Positions 55,185 to 64,000 of a stretch of 64,000 nt of DNA are shown piece after piece (position 1 is the stretch's first letter; each line of letters opens with the position of its first letter). The notes under the pieces are model-generated. The model had not been told where the DNA came from. It did not search any database and was given only the letters and a program-made list of their open reading frames with translations. The stretch is from NCBI GenBank assembly GCA_017462265.1, contig JAFTRN010000059.1, positions 1 to 64,000 on the forward strand, in the 5' to 3' direction. The position numbers and the translations under genes were made by a program. Source of the stretch: Coprobacter sp. (GTDB lineage Bacteria > Bacteroidota > Bacteroidia > Bacteroidales > UBA11471).

Positions 55185-57833
55185 ATGAAAAGATTGTGTA
55201 TTGTAGGAGCGTTGTTGCTGTTGTCGTATTGGGTGCAAGCGCAGCACCCCCGTATTTACGTGTCGCCCGAGGATCATGCGTCGATATGCGCAAAGATAGA
55301 TAATGAGACGTGGGCGAAGAATACTTTTGACGCGTTGCGCCGGTCGGTCGAGAAATATGTCGATAGGCATATCGACGACCCCGAATGGATAGTGTCGCGT
55401 CTGGCGATGTATTGGAAAGAGGGAGAGCGATATACCCAGTGCTACTTGAAAAAGCAGAATTGGGATAGGGGTGAGGGTGATGCGCCTGTACCTACGGTGC
55501 GTATGCCGGGTATGCGCACATGGAATAAATATACCAATGTACCGCTCGAAGATCGTACACCCTATAACGAGACCGGCGATATGTGGGGACGAAATCGATT
55601 GAACCCCTCGGAAACGCCTCGATTGATACCCTATAAAGAGAGTGGCCACATGATACGGGGCAATAATGTGGAGATACTCACCTTGGCCGAGAATGCCGCA
55701 TTTGTGTATTGGATTACGGGCGAAGAAAAGTTTGCTCGATTCGCGGCAGATATTTTCAATACGTGGCTGGTGGGTACCTATTATATGAACCCCATACTCG
55801 ACCCCGAGAAATCGACCGGAAGTGCCGGAGGTTGGGAGCCCGGTGGTATATGCGGTTACTACGATTATGAGCAGATACACGATGATTTGGCAATGCATGC
55901 AGCGATAGTCTATGATTTCTTGTATGATTATCTGGCGACCTATCCTCACCCACATCTCTCCGATATCAATAAAAATACGAAAGAGGTAGCCGATGTCGTG
56001 TTCAAGCGATTTATCGATATAGGTATGGTGCGAGGAGGTAAGAACGGTAATTGGAATGTCAATGGTTGGAATATGATATTACGTCCTATATTGTTACTCG
56101 ATAGTAATGACAACTATTCCGATGGTAAAGGTCGTGAATATTATCTCCACTATCTGCTGGAAGAATCAACTCCCTATCATGCCGCCATTCCCGATATGGT
56201 GAAGAACTACGATGCGGTTACGGGACTGTGGCCCGAGTCGCCCGGTTATGCTTTCAGTACGATACAGATGATTCTTGAATGGGCATATCCCTTGCAACGC
56301 GCAGGTATTGATATTATTGCCGAAAATCCTATTTTACAAAAAGCGGCAGCGGCTATATTCCCATGGCTCGACGATGCCTCAAATCTTATCGTTTTTGGTG
56401 ATTCGAGAGGAGGAAGTGCCAATTTCCAGACTTTTGAACATCTGCTTACGTATTATACCCGGATTGAAGATGAGGAGGGAAAGAATATGGCTGCATCGGC
56501 ATTGAACAAGGCAATTGATTTGGGTAAATACAATCGAACTGTTACAAGTTGGAATGGCCTATGTACGTACGAAACTCATATACCGGTTACAACAGTATCA
56601 GGCGGTGATAGAGCCTCATATTCTCCTCATCATCGCTTTATAACGATGAAGAATTGGAATACCTCCTATAAGATGATGGCGGCATTGTATGGCGGTGTCA
56701 ATGGGTATCACCTCACAGCCAACGGATTGGCTCTGCAACTCTATGCCTATGGCTATGCTCTTGCGCCCGACGCTGCGGCGTATGAGTCGTATTGGAGCCG
56801 CGATAAGGGTTATCACCAGAGTGCGACCGGCTCAAATACGATAATTCCGGGATATACTCATGGTGAGATCACCATCAATGCCATGGAGCCGATGGTATCC
56901 CCGCAAGCCTTTACCGCCACGGAGGCACTTTCGCCATACCTCAATTTCGCAGATGTGTCGGCTGCCGAGAAACGTCGTGTCGTTGCCATGGCTACGGTGG
57001 GCGACAGTGCCGGATACTACGTAGATATATTCCGTTCAGACTTGGACGATAACGACTATCTGTTCCATAATGTGGGTAATTCGTTAGCGCTTTTCGGTGA
57101 CGATGGCGCACCTTTATCTGGTGAGCCGGTTGAGAAAATAACCCCGCTCTCGCGCCATGCCTACAATTTTTTCACTGATATATATGCAAAGGTGTATTCC
57201 GGCGATTTCCGAGCCGAATGGACGCTTCCGCAGGGCATAGCGGTGCGACTATTCATGACCGGTAACGAGGGGCGCACACTCTATCGTATGTTGGCCCCCC
57301 CGACCACACTCAATGGAGGTCTTACGCCCGACAACTGCTCCAAATCGCCCGATGTCACCCCTACGTTGCTCGTGCGACAAGAGGCAAACGATGCCGCTAA
57401 GGCCCCCTTTATGGCCGTGTATGAGGCCTTCAAAGGCGGTAAATCGGTCGTTGCTGACGTGGCGTCGCTCGATGTGAAGGGTGATGGTGTGGGTATAGAG
57501 GTGGCCCTGATTGATGGGCGTAAAGACTATTATGTGAGTGCGGCCGACGACGATACCGAATTGTCTGTAAAGAAACGTCTTTCATGCAAAGCTCTTTTTG
57601 CCCTGGCTTCGGTGCAAGATAATCAACTTGTTTCGCTATATTTGGGGGGTGGTACGAACTTGAAATGCGGAAAATGGAGTATTGAAAGCGTCGATGGTAA
57701 ATCCCTATATGCCACCGTGTACCGAGAAAATGATAATTGGTATTGTTCCACCACGGGCAAGATACGCATCGTCTATCGTAAAAAATCCGTTATCGTAGAA
57801 CCGGGTATAGCCCAACCCTTAACCGATTTGTAG
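55185..57833 (+). CDS. Alginate-lyase/heparinase-like polysaccharide lyase
   Basis: An 882-residue secreted enzyme with a signal peptide (about 1-20, ending VQAQ). An alpha/alpha toroid domain (about 80-400; with NAAFVYWITGEEKFARFAADIFNTWL and HDDLAMHAAIVYDFLYDYL) is joined to a heparinase II/III-type beta-sandwich (from about 420). It is like the alginate-lyase family proteins of Bacteroidota, but no exact PL family is recognised. A second lyase in the same operon suggests two steps or two linkages. ATG at 55179 (MIM) is an alternative start; 17 bases follow the GH95 stop. Confidence 0.8.
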   Translation: MKRLCIVGALLLLSYWVQAQHPRIYVSPEDHASICAKIDNETWAKNTFDALRRSVEKYVDRHIDDPEWIVSRLAMYWKEGERYTQCYLKKQNWDRGEGDAPVPTVRMPGMRTWNKYTNVPLEDRTPYNETGDMWGRNRLNPSETPRLIPYKESGHMIRGNNVEILTLAENAAFVYWITGEEKFARFAADIFNTWLVGTYYMNPILDPEKSTGSAGGWEPGGICGYYDYEQIHDDLAMHAAIVYDFLYDYLATYPHPHLSDINKNTKEVADVVFKRFIDIGMVRGGKNGNWNVNGWNMILRPILLLDSNDNYSDGKGREYYLHYLLEESTPYHAAIPDMVKNYDAVTGLWPESPGYAFSTIQMILEWAYPLQRAGIDIIAENPILQKAAAAIFPWLDDASNLIVFGDSRGGSANFQTFEHLLTYYTRIEDEEGKNMAASALNKAIDLGKYNRTVTSWNGLCTYETHIPVTTVSGGDRASYSPHHRFITMKNWNTSYKMMAALYGGVNGYHLTANGLALQLYAYGYALAPDAAAYESYWSRDKGYHQSATGSNTIIPGYTHGEITINAMEPMVSPQAFTATEALSPYLNFADVSAAEKRRVVAMATVGDSAGYYVDIFRSDLDDNDYLFHNVGNSLALFGDDGAPLSGEPVEKITPLSRHAYNFFTDIYAKVYSGDFRAEWTLPQGIAVRLFMTGNEGRTLYRMLAPPTTLNGGLTPDNCSKSPDVTPTLLVRQEANDAAKAPFMAVYEAFKGGKSVVADVASLDVKGDGVGIEVALIDGRKDYYVSAADDDTELSVKKRLSCKALFALASVQDNQLVSLYLGGGTNLKCGKWSIESVDGKSLYATVYRENDNWYCSTTGKIRIVYRKKSVIVEPGIAQPLTDL

Positions 57834-57835
57834 AA

Positions 57836-59440
57836 ATGAAACAGCTTTTAACCCTTATTGCCCTATTGTGTAGCTTGAACCTCGTTGCAGCCGAGTGGCA
57901 ATGGTCTGTGGAGGTCGATGGCATGGTGTCGAAAGAGACGAATGCCGCACCACAAGCCTTTTTATGGATTCCGACGGACTGCGCACGTGTAAAAGCTGTA
58001 ATGGTGGGTATGCACAATATGTGTGAGGAGACGCTGTTTGAAAACCCGCTTTTCAGGGACGGTATGAGCGAGGCCGGGGTGGCGCTTATATGGGTTACGC
58101 CCGGGCTCGACTGTCAGGCATGGGACGTTTCTAAGGGGGTACAACCACTGTTCGATAAAATGCTCATAGACCTTGCCACGGTGAGCGGTTACGACGAGAT
58201 AGCCTATTGCCCCATAGTGCCTATCGGTCACTCGGCCATGGCTACCTATCCTTGGAATTTCGCGGCTTGGAATCCCGACCGCACATTGGCTATCGTGTCG
58301 TTACATGGCGATGCTCCCCGTACCAATCTTACCGGTTATGGTCGTGAGAATATCGAGTGGGGACGTACTCGCAATATCGATGGCATTCCCGGACTGATGA
58401 TCGAGGGTGAATACGAGTGGTGGGAGGCGCGTGTAAATCCGGCGTTGGCTTTCCGCATGATGTATCCCGGGAGTTGTGTCTCGTTCTTGTGCGATGCAGG
58501 GCGGGGCCATTTCGATGTGAGTGATGCTACGGCCCGGTATATCGCCTTGTTTGTGAAAAAGGCGATCGAATATCGTTATCCCCGGGATTTCGATATAAAC
58601 AAGGCTGTTACGTTGAAAAAACTTATACCCGAGGAGGGGTGGCTGGCCGAGCGATGGCGAGTCGATGAGCGTCGGCGAGCCAAGCCCGCACCATATGCTC
58701 GATATAAGGGTGATGTACACGACGCATTTTGGTATTTCGATGAGGAGATGGCGTGTCTCACCGAAACTCGATATAAAGAGACGAGGGGTAAGAAAATGCA
58801 ATATGTTTCTTATGAACAGACGGGACGATTATTGCCCTATAACACACAATCTCATGTGAAAATATCGGCTAAATTTGCCCCTCATGCCGATGGCGTGACT
58901 TTCAACCTGAAACCGGTGTTCGTGGATAGTCTTTGCGCGACATATAGCGATGAACATACCGATGTGCAGCCGGTCATATCTCGCATTTGCGGACCGGTAG
59001 TGAAGGTGAATGATACCACGTTCCGAGTACAGTTTTACCGCATGGGTATGCACAATCCCCGTCGCACGTCCGAGATATGCCTCATAGCCGAGGCTGCCGG
59101 TGATAAGCGTTACAAAAGTGCTGTGCGAGAGTTTAGTATGCGTATTCCCTATCGCCACACTTCGGGCCTCTCCCAGACTATCGATTTTCCGGCAATAGGT
59201 AATGTCGGTGCCGATACCGAAGCCGTGCGACTGCAAGCGGTTTCCGATGCCGGTTTGCCGGTGTATTATTATGTAAAAGAGGGCCCTGCCGAGCTGTCGG
59301 GTGACACTTTGACCATTACCTCCATACCTCCGCGGGCAAAATATCCGCTGAAGGTGACGGTCGTAGCCTGGCAATATGGCATAGCCGGTAAGGTGCAGAC
59401 CGCCGTCCCCGTGGAACGTACATTCTATATTGAGAAATGA
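57836..59440 (+). CDS. Secreted esterase-like alpha/beta hydrolase, family not recognised
   Basis: A 534-residue protein with a signal peptide (about 1-19). The first half has an alpha/beta-hydrolase look: VMVGMHNMCEE, the nucleophile motif IGHSAMATYPWN (GxSxM type), GLMIEGEYEWWE and the histidine segment GRGHFDVSDATARYI. The second half (about 290-534) is beta-rich, with Ig-like strands (QTIDFPAIGNVGADTEAVRLQAVSDAGLPVYYYV). No standard carbohydrate-esterase family is recognised. It starts 2 bases after the lyase stop, so it belongs to the same operon and probably removes acyl groups from the same polymer. Confidence 0.72.
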   Translation: MKQLLTLIALLCSLNLVAAEWQWSVEVDGMVSKETNAAPQAFLWIPTDCARVKAVMVGMHNMCEETLFENPLFRDGMSEAGVALIWVTPGLDCQAWDVSKGVQPLFDKMLIDLATVSGYDEIAYCPIVPIGHSAMATYPWNFAAWNPDRTLAIVSLHGDAPRTNLTGYGRENIEWGRTRNIDGIPGLMIEGEYEWWEARVNPALAFRMMYPGSCVSFLCDAGRGHFDVSDATARYIALFVKKAIEYRYPRDFDINKAVTLKKLIPEEGWLAERWRVDERRRAKPAPYARYKGDVHDAFWYFDEEMACLTETRYKETRGKKMQYVSYEQTGRLLPYNTQSHVKISAKFAPHADGVTFNLKPVFVDSLCATYSDEHTDVQPVISRICGPVVKVNDTTFRVQFYRMGMHNPRRTSEICLIAEAAGDKRYKSAVREFSMRIPYRHTSGLSQTIDFPAIGNVGADTEAVRLQAVSDAGLPVYYYVKEGPAELSGDTLTITSIPPRAKYPLKVTVVAWQYGIAGKVQTAVPVERTFYIEK

Positions 59441-59677
59441 CAGAATGTTTTGTTTTGGAAGACAGAACTTTGCAAAGGTAGAGTCTTTCAGATTCCGATT
59501 TTTAGAACGCTTATTACCGGGTACGAGCGTAGCGATGTATCCGGCTATTAACAATTCAACCCCGCGAGGGGGTATATTTGTCTTATAAATGCCGTCGGTA
59601 TCAATCGATACGGTGTACCTTATCGTACTCACATTGCCTCTCGCTCGTTGCCAAACGATACTATTACGCCCTTATAA

Positions 59678-59832
59678 CAACGTCTTCGACGTAGCTGTTT
59701 CTGTCTATCTTCTTATCCTCACGATAAGCGTAGCGTTTCGTGAGGTTTCCTCTTGAACAACCTCTCCGAGGTTTCCCCTCTGTAATAAACGTAGAAAACC
59801 CTATATGGCTACAAAAAACGTCGAAGATGTTG
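59678..59832. other. Cloverleaf-like structured segment
   Basis: CAACGTCTTCGACG (59678-59691) pairs with CGTCGAAGATGTTG (59819-59832); GTAGC (59691) with GCTAC (59808) extends this stem. Inside are CCTCACGA/TCGTGAGG (59717, 59738) and AACCTC/GAGGTT (59759, 59768). The result is a closed stem with two inner hairpins. A TATATTTG box at 59573-59580 could transcribe it. No gene is supported in the 585-base gap 59441-60025. It may be an RNA or a small palindromic element remnant. Confidence 0.5.
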
Positions 59833-59947
59833 CTTTATTGGATTTCCATACAATAATTTGTCGGAACATCATACTATATAGACGCTGTTTTAAACAAATT
59901 CTTAAACAACTTCATGATTTTCCTCTATCTCATTAAAATCAAATCAC

Positions 59948-59955
59948 TATCTTTG
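59948..59955 (+). promoter_or_regulatory. -7 box of the pectate lyase gene
   Basis: TATCTTTG followed by CCCGC; leader of about 65 bases before the ATG at 60026. The -33 is weak. Confidence 0.55.
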
Positions 59956-60025
59956 CCCGCAAAAATATGCGGTTGTTTATAATCGTTATCATATTGAACC
60001 CTGAAAAACAAATCATCTAATTGAT

Positions 60026-62104
60026 ATGAGAAAAATTTTATTTGCGGCTATTATGCTGCTGGGTGGCTGTCTGTCGGCCATATCCGATGAACTTGTAGAA
60101 AAGACACCGGCCTTTCCCGGCGCCGAAGGCTACGGCCGATATACGAGTGGCGGACGCGGTGGAAAAGTGTATCATGTGACCAATCTCAATGACTCGGGCG
60201 AGGGATCGTTCCGCTGGGCTTGTGAGCAATCGGGCGCGCGTACCATCGTATTCGATGTGAGCGGTACAATATATTTGGAGTCGGAACTGAAACTGCGAAA
60301 CGGCGATGTGACCATTGCCGGACAGACGGCTCCCGGCGACGGTATTTGCGTGGCCGATTGGCCCTTTACGATAGCCGCGCCCAATGTGATTATACGCTAT
60401 ATGCGTTTCCGTCCCGGTGATGCCTCCGGTGGTGAACCCGATGGTCTGGGAGGTATGGACGGCAAGAATATCATCGTCGATCACTGCTCGGTGTCGTGGA
60501 GTGTCGATGAATGTCTGTCGGTATATGGTAATGAGCATATGACCGTGCAATGGTGTATCATTTCTCAAAGTCTGCGCAACTCTACCCATGCCAAGGAGGC
60601 ACACGGCTATGGTGGAAACTGGGGCGGAAAAGGTGCCTCGTATCACCACAATCTCATAGCGCATCACGACTCGCGAACACCGCGCTTGGGCAATCGTCCC
60701 ATGTATGTGCAACAAGATACCACCGATATTCGCAACAATGTGATATACAACTGGGCCGGAAACGGTTGCTACGGGGGTGAGGGTATGAAGGTAAACTTTG
60801 TAAACAACTATTACAAGCCGGGTCCCGGTACCGACAGCCGTGCGACAGGCAGCCGCAAGCCGTTGGCATATCGCATTTGCGGAATCGGCGTATCGACCAA
60901 TACCAGCGATGGTAGTTATCACATCTGGGGTAAATACTATGTCGATGGTAATGCCAATCCCGGCTATCCCGACCTCATCAATAAAAACTGGGAAATGGGT
61001 ATCTATGAGCAAATAACCACTACAAACTGGGGGTACACCGCCACCACCAAAGACACCATGCGATTGCAAGAGCCGCTACCTTTTATGTATGTGACCACGC
61101 ACACAGCCGCAAAGGCCTATGAAAAGGTGTTGGCCTACGCCGGTTGCTCCAAAAGTCGCGACTCGGTGGATATACTTATCGTGAACGATACCCGTAACCG
61201 CCTGGCGACCTATACCGGGCCTACCGATGGCAACCACCCCGGAATCATCGATACGCCTTACGATTTGATGCCAGTCGGTGCCGATGCCTCGTGGAGTCCT
61301 TGGCCCGAACTGGCTACCCGTTCGCGCTATTTCGACGACGATGGTGATGGTATGGACGATAACTGGGAGGAGTATAACGGCCTCGATTTCACCGATCCCA
61401 CCGATGGTAATAAGTTGAACAGTGCCGGATATACCATGCTCGAAGTATATCTCAACTCACTCGTGGCCAATATCACCTCGGCTCAAAACGAGGACGGTAC
61501 GGCCGAAGGATTCAAGATGTATATCGATCCCAATGAGGGTTATATCCCTATTCCGGTAACAAACATCGACCAATCGGTAGGCACCATCACCATGGCTTCC
61601 GATGGAAAGAAAAAAGCGACCATTAAGAATGGAAAGGCCGACAGCTTCAGCCACAACGACAATCTGGCTTTCGGATTGCTCAACAATGTGGCCGGAAATT
61701 ACACATTGACATTGGGTGCCGCGACCACACGCAGCGATTTCAAACTGAACATAAAAGTGACCGATGTGGCAACCTCGGCCGTAGAGGTGGACGAAACCAT
61801 ATCTATCACCAATACAGGCGATTGGCAGACCTATAAGGAATATACCGTAGATTTTCCGGGCCTGTCGGCAGGACAGAAAACGATGGTGATAACCTTCCTG
61901 AGCAGCAAGGGACAATATACCGGTAATCTCGAAAACATAAGCGTGCAAAGCGCCGCTGTAGATGGTTTGGAGCAGACGACAATACAATCGCGTCGCACCT
62001 CGACAGGCATTTACAGCATCGATGGTCGCTATATGGGTACCGATGAATCGCAATTACAGCCCGGCTTCTACATCATCGACGGTCGTAAAATAATAAAACA
62101 ATAA
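60026..62104 (+). CDS. Pectate-lyase-like secreted protein (PL1 fold)
   Basis: A 692-residue secreted right-handed beta-helix protein. FPGAEGYGRYTSGGRGGKVYHVTNLNDSGEGSFRWACE is the start of PL1-like enzymes of Bacteroidota; NVIIRYMRFRPGD, IIVDHCSVSWSVDECLSVYG and HHNLIAHHDSRTPRLG lie in the catalytic groove. An EF-hand-like DDDGDGMDDNWEEYNG follows near 440, then a beta-sandwich (about 510-645), and the C-terminus ends in TGIYSIDGRYMG...PGFYIIDGRKIIKQ, a short type 9-like sorting tail. The signal peptide contains LLGGC, so a lipoprotein form cannot be excluded. It cleaves galacturonan in known relatives. It has its own promoter and terminator. Confidence 0.9.
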   Translation: MRKILFAAIMLLGGCLSAISDELVEKTPAFPGAEGYGRYTSGGRGGKVYHVTNLNDSGEGSFRWACEQSGARTIVFDVSGTIYLESELKLRNGDVTIAGQTAPGDGICVADWPFTIAAPNVIIRYMRFRPGDASGGEPDGLGGMDGKNIIVDHCSVSWSVDECLSVYGNEHMTVQWCIISQSLRNSTHAKEAHGYGGNWGGKGASYHHNLIAHHDSRTPRLGNRPMYVQQDTTDIRNNVIYNWAGNGCYGGEGMKVNFVNNYYKPGPGTDSRATGSRKPLAYRICGIGVSTNTSDGSYHIWGKYYVDGNANPGYPDLINKNWEMGIYEQITTTNWGYTATTKDTMRLQEPLPFMYVTTHTAAKAYEKVLAYAGCSKSRDSVDILIVNDTRNRLATYTGPTDGNHPGIIDTPYDLMPVGADASWSPWPELATRSRYFDDDGDGMDDNWEEYNGLDFTDPTDGNKLNSAGYTMLEVYLNSLVANITSAQNEDGTAEGFKMYIDPNEGYIPIPVTNIDQSVGTITMASDGKKKATIKNGKADSFSHNDNLAFGLLNNVAGNYTLTLGAATTRSDFKLNIKVTDVATSAVEVDETISITNTGDWQTYKEYTVDFPGLSAGQKTMVITFLSSKGQYTGNLENISVQSAAVDGLEQTTIQSRRTSTGIYSIDGRYMGTDESQLQPGFYIIDGRKIIKQ

Positions 62105-62124
62105 TTCTGCACACAGATAAACTC

Positions 62125-62166
62125 AATAACGCACCGCCCGAGCACAAGCTCGGGCGGTGCGTTATT
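62125..62166 (+). terminator. Very strong terminator of the pectate lyase gene
   Basis: AATAACGCACCGCCCGAGC and its perfect complement form a 19-bp stem with an ACAA loop, then TAATATTT. Confidence 0.95.
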
Positions 62167-62254
62167 AATATTTATCGGACACCAATATTTTATTTTAGTG
62201 TATAAATTAATGATTGATAATTGGTACCCTGTTTTTGGGTGGGTGGGGAAATAA

Positions 62255-62281
62255 GACCTCGCCCCATGGGGAGGCGAGGTC
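62255..62281 (-). terminator. Terminator of the carbohydrate-binding protein gene
   Basis: GACCTCGCC and GGCGAGGTC form a 9-bp perfect stem with a 9-base loop, downstream of the minus-strand stop at 62325. Confidence 0.85.
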
Positions 62282-62324
62282 GATTAAAATTAAGGTATGG
62301 GTTTAAGTTAAGAAAATAGCGAGC

Positions 62325-64000
62325 TTATTTTACCACAACTTTGAAAGTTGAGTGCATTCCTTCACGAGTTACTTTCACGATGTAGAAGCCTTGTTCTACG
62401 TTGTAGCGACAAGAGTTATCGGTTGCAACAGCTTGTGCGGCAACTTGTCCGTTGAGGGTGTAGATGGTAACTTGTGCGTCTTGTGCGCCGTCGATTACTA
62501 TTTCGCCATCGTTGGTATATACACTCACACCGGCAAGGTTTATCGATTTTATGGCTGTGGTAGCGCTACCGCCATCGAGCCAGATGTCGAATACATTGGC
62601 ACCTGCGTCGGTGGTAGGTGTGTTGTACACCATAAACAATTCGTGTTGTCCGGTAACGGTTGTAGTGATTTCACCGGCGGTAGCATAGCGTTTGCCCCAT
62701 GAACCGGAACCTTGCAATCTCACTACGGCGATAGGTTCATGACCTTCGATTATGCCGGCGAGGTTACCGCTCCAGTCTTCGGCGGTGTAGATATAATTGG
62801 GATCGAGATCGAGGTAGAACGAGAAGTTACTGTTTTCGATTTCGTCGGTCCACGATTTATCGCAAGAGTGATTTACGATGATGCGTTTGTATTCGCCGTT
62901 GCCAAAGTCGATACCGTTGCCGGTAGCGTCGAAGAATGATATAACGGTTCCGTTGCCTGTGTAACCGATGTTACCGGCGCTTTCGTATTGGCCTCTGTTT
63001 TTCACCTCATAGAACCAAGGGTTACCTTGTCCCTCGGGGCAGTCGATATAGGTGAAGTGGAATGCGTCGTCATTGGGTTTGATATCCTCGAATACGATAC
63101 CGCAAGAGCCGGTTTCGTTCCAAGGTTGTCCTTTTACAAATTCGAACGAGCGCAGGTCGGTGCTACCCTCTATCCATTTGACAAATACTTTGTGCTTGCC
63201 GGTGATGGGAGCGATGTTGATAACGCGTGTTTTGTAGCTGTCGCGCAGTTCAAATCCGGTCCAAAGGTGTGCGATGAGGTTCTCGTCTTTCACTTCGTCG
63301 ATATAGAAATCCAAGTGATCATAGGGGTTTGCGCTCCAGTGTTGTACACGGGCTACCAATTGGGTATATTCGCCTGTTTCACCGAAATCCACCTCGCCAT
63401 AGTCGGCAATGAAACCATTTGTGGTCCAGCCCCAGTGGTATTTGTATTGGTCGATGTAATAATTGCCCGAGTCGATACGTGTTTCGGGGAAGTCGGTACC
63501 TTCACCTACCGGCACGGCAGCCACAGAATTTTCGGTCATACATTTGATGATAGAGTTCTCGTAGCCTTCCACTTGGTCGGGGCTGCGCAGCATGATACCG
63601 GCATTGTAGAGGTCCTCCTCGGCGGTAAGGAACATGGTGCTGTCTATTTCATTCTCGTAGAAAGTAACGTTCAGAATATTTCCTGCACCATCGCCAATGA
63701 AGGTTAGATATACGCGTTGTTTACCGGTGGGTTTCACGTAGGTGATGGGCATGGTAAGTTTTTCGGGGAAACGGTTCATGATGTCCTTATAGATAGTGTC
63801 GGGACGATTATAACCCATCTGGGCGGCATACATATTGTAGGTCTGATAACCGCCGGTCTCGTTGTATTGCATCTGGGTAAAAGGGACAGAACTTTCGTAG
63901 TCGGCACCGGCGTGCAATATTGCCCAACCATCGACATACCAGCCGTTGGCAAAATAGATACCGGTGGCTTTGTAATTCTCTCCGTTCTCTCCGAAATCGA
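62325..64000 (-). CDS. Secreted CBM6-like repeat protein with type 9 sorting tail (5' end outside window)
   Basis: The reading frame continues through the window edge without a stop, so at least 557 codons are present and the start is missing; a TTG at 63917 is internal, not a start. The visible part holds about three CBM6-like beta-sandwich units of about 140-190 residues, each with FGExGEY near its start and a closing TGKHKVFVKW / TGQHELFMVY strand plus LDFYIDEV / FDIWLDG. The end (about 65 residues, ISIYTNDGEI-like VSVYTNDGEIVIDGAQDAQVTIYTLNGQVA...GFYIVKVTREGMHSTFKVVVK) is a classic type 9 secretion sorting domain. Probably a surface glycan-binding or glycan-degrading enzyme; any catalytic domain lies upstream. 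Confidence 0.85.
   Translation of the reverse strand, partial: DFGENGENYKATGIYFANGWYVDGWAILHAGADYESSVPFTQMQYNETGGYQTYNMYAAQMGYNRPDTIYKDIMNRFPEKLTMPITYVKPTGKQRVYLTFIGDGAGNILNVTFYENEIDSTMFLTAEEDLYNAGIMLRSPDQVEGYENSIIKCMTENSVAAVPVGEGTDFPETRIDSGNYYIDQYKYHWGWTTNGFIADYGEVDFGETGEYTQLVARVQHWSANPYDHLDFYIDEVKDENLIAHLWTGFELRDSYKTRVINIAPITGKHKVFVKWIEGSTDLRSFEFVKGQPWNETGSCGIVFEDIKPNDDAFHFTYIDCPEGQGNPWFYEVKNRGQYESAGNIGYTGNGTVISFFDATGNGIDFGNGEYKRIIVNHSCDKSWTDEIENSNFSFYLDLDPNYIYTAEDWSGNLAGIIEGHEPIAVVRLQGSGSWGKRYATAGEITTTVTGQHELFMVYNTPTTDAGANVFDIWLDGGSATTAIKSINLAGVSVYTNDGEIVIDGAQDAQVTIYTLNGQVAAQAVATDNSCRYNVEQGFYIVKVTREGMHSTFKVVVK

Noticed and set aside
60038-61069. 343-codon open frame on the minus strand
   Set aside because: Antisense shadow of the pectate lyase gene; repetitive His/Ile/Thr composition, no motif.
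63917-64000. Treating 63917 as the start of the last gene
   Set aside because: The codon is TTG within a frame that stays open to the window end with matching protein sequence (NYKATGIYFANGWYVDGWAIL), so the gene is simply cut by the edge.

Overview
The window reads as chromosome of a gut-type member of the Bacteroidales (Bacteroidota). The evidence is the repeated promoter form TTTG-N19/20-TAnnTTTG, the lack of Shine-Dalgarno sites, and many families typical of the order: RprX/RprY, DUF5020, DUF3332, PCMD, BspA-type leucine-rich repeats, NamZ/DUF1343, the EF-G paralogue, and C-terminal secretion tails of the type 9 kind. Barnesiella or Coprobacter relatives are a plausible guess, but the sequence alone does not settle the genus. 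No rRNA, tRNA or CRISPR array was seen.

Layout. 0.3-8.4 kb: the end of an exopolysaccharide locus. A minus-strand operon (export protein, Wzz/BY-kinase, polymerase-like membrane protein, ATP-grasp protein) runs towards a GT4 gene, and a membrane GT2 gene diverges from it. 8.5-12.8 kb: Hsp20, then an A+T-rich accessory patch (small membrane protein, BspA-like collagen/LRR lipoprotein, DUF2971 protein). 13-24.5 kb: envelope and housekeeping genes (NamZ, a beta-barrel, PCMD lipoprotein, prs, a GH13 enzyme, Dabb, an esterase, DUF3332, DUF5020, RprXY). 24.8-30.4 kb: EF-G2-like factor, HemW, DUF2490, RlmH, YbaK. 30.5-37.3 kb: a complete RND efflux operon with its TetR gene and a small PII-like protein. 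37.7-42.2 kb: malic enzyme-PTA fusion, dihydroorotase, and a polyprenol-phosphate glycosyltransferase. 42.2-47.1 kb: a rearranged accessory region. A DUF4143 ATPase with a 23-bp x4 direct-repeat array upstream sits between two 147-bp direct repeats made from an acetyltransferase 3' end. It is followed by a primase-like fragment, a long rod-shaped RNA candidate, and a three-gene membrane operon (small TM protein, membrane-anchored J-protein, double-domain lipoprotein). 47.3-64 kb: aroC, then a five-gene polysaccharide-degrading operon, a pectate lyase, and the 3' part of a large carbohydrate-binding secreted protein.

The most unusual signals are non-coding. (1) A family of about 190-262 bp inverted-terminal-repeat elements or their remnants occurs at nine sites. 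It is built from two hairpin modules that are lost independently in different copies. (2) The ATPase insertion is bracketed by 147-bp repeats and carries a 23-bp array placed just upstream of a near-perfect promoter. (3) The RNA candidate at 45.2-45.4 kb has at least four nested helices and its own promoter, and resembles 6S RNA. (4) A cloverleaf-like structure lies at 59.7 kb, ahead of the pectate lyase. Among proteins, the EF-G paralogue lacks the catalytic His of the GTPase centre.
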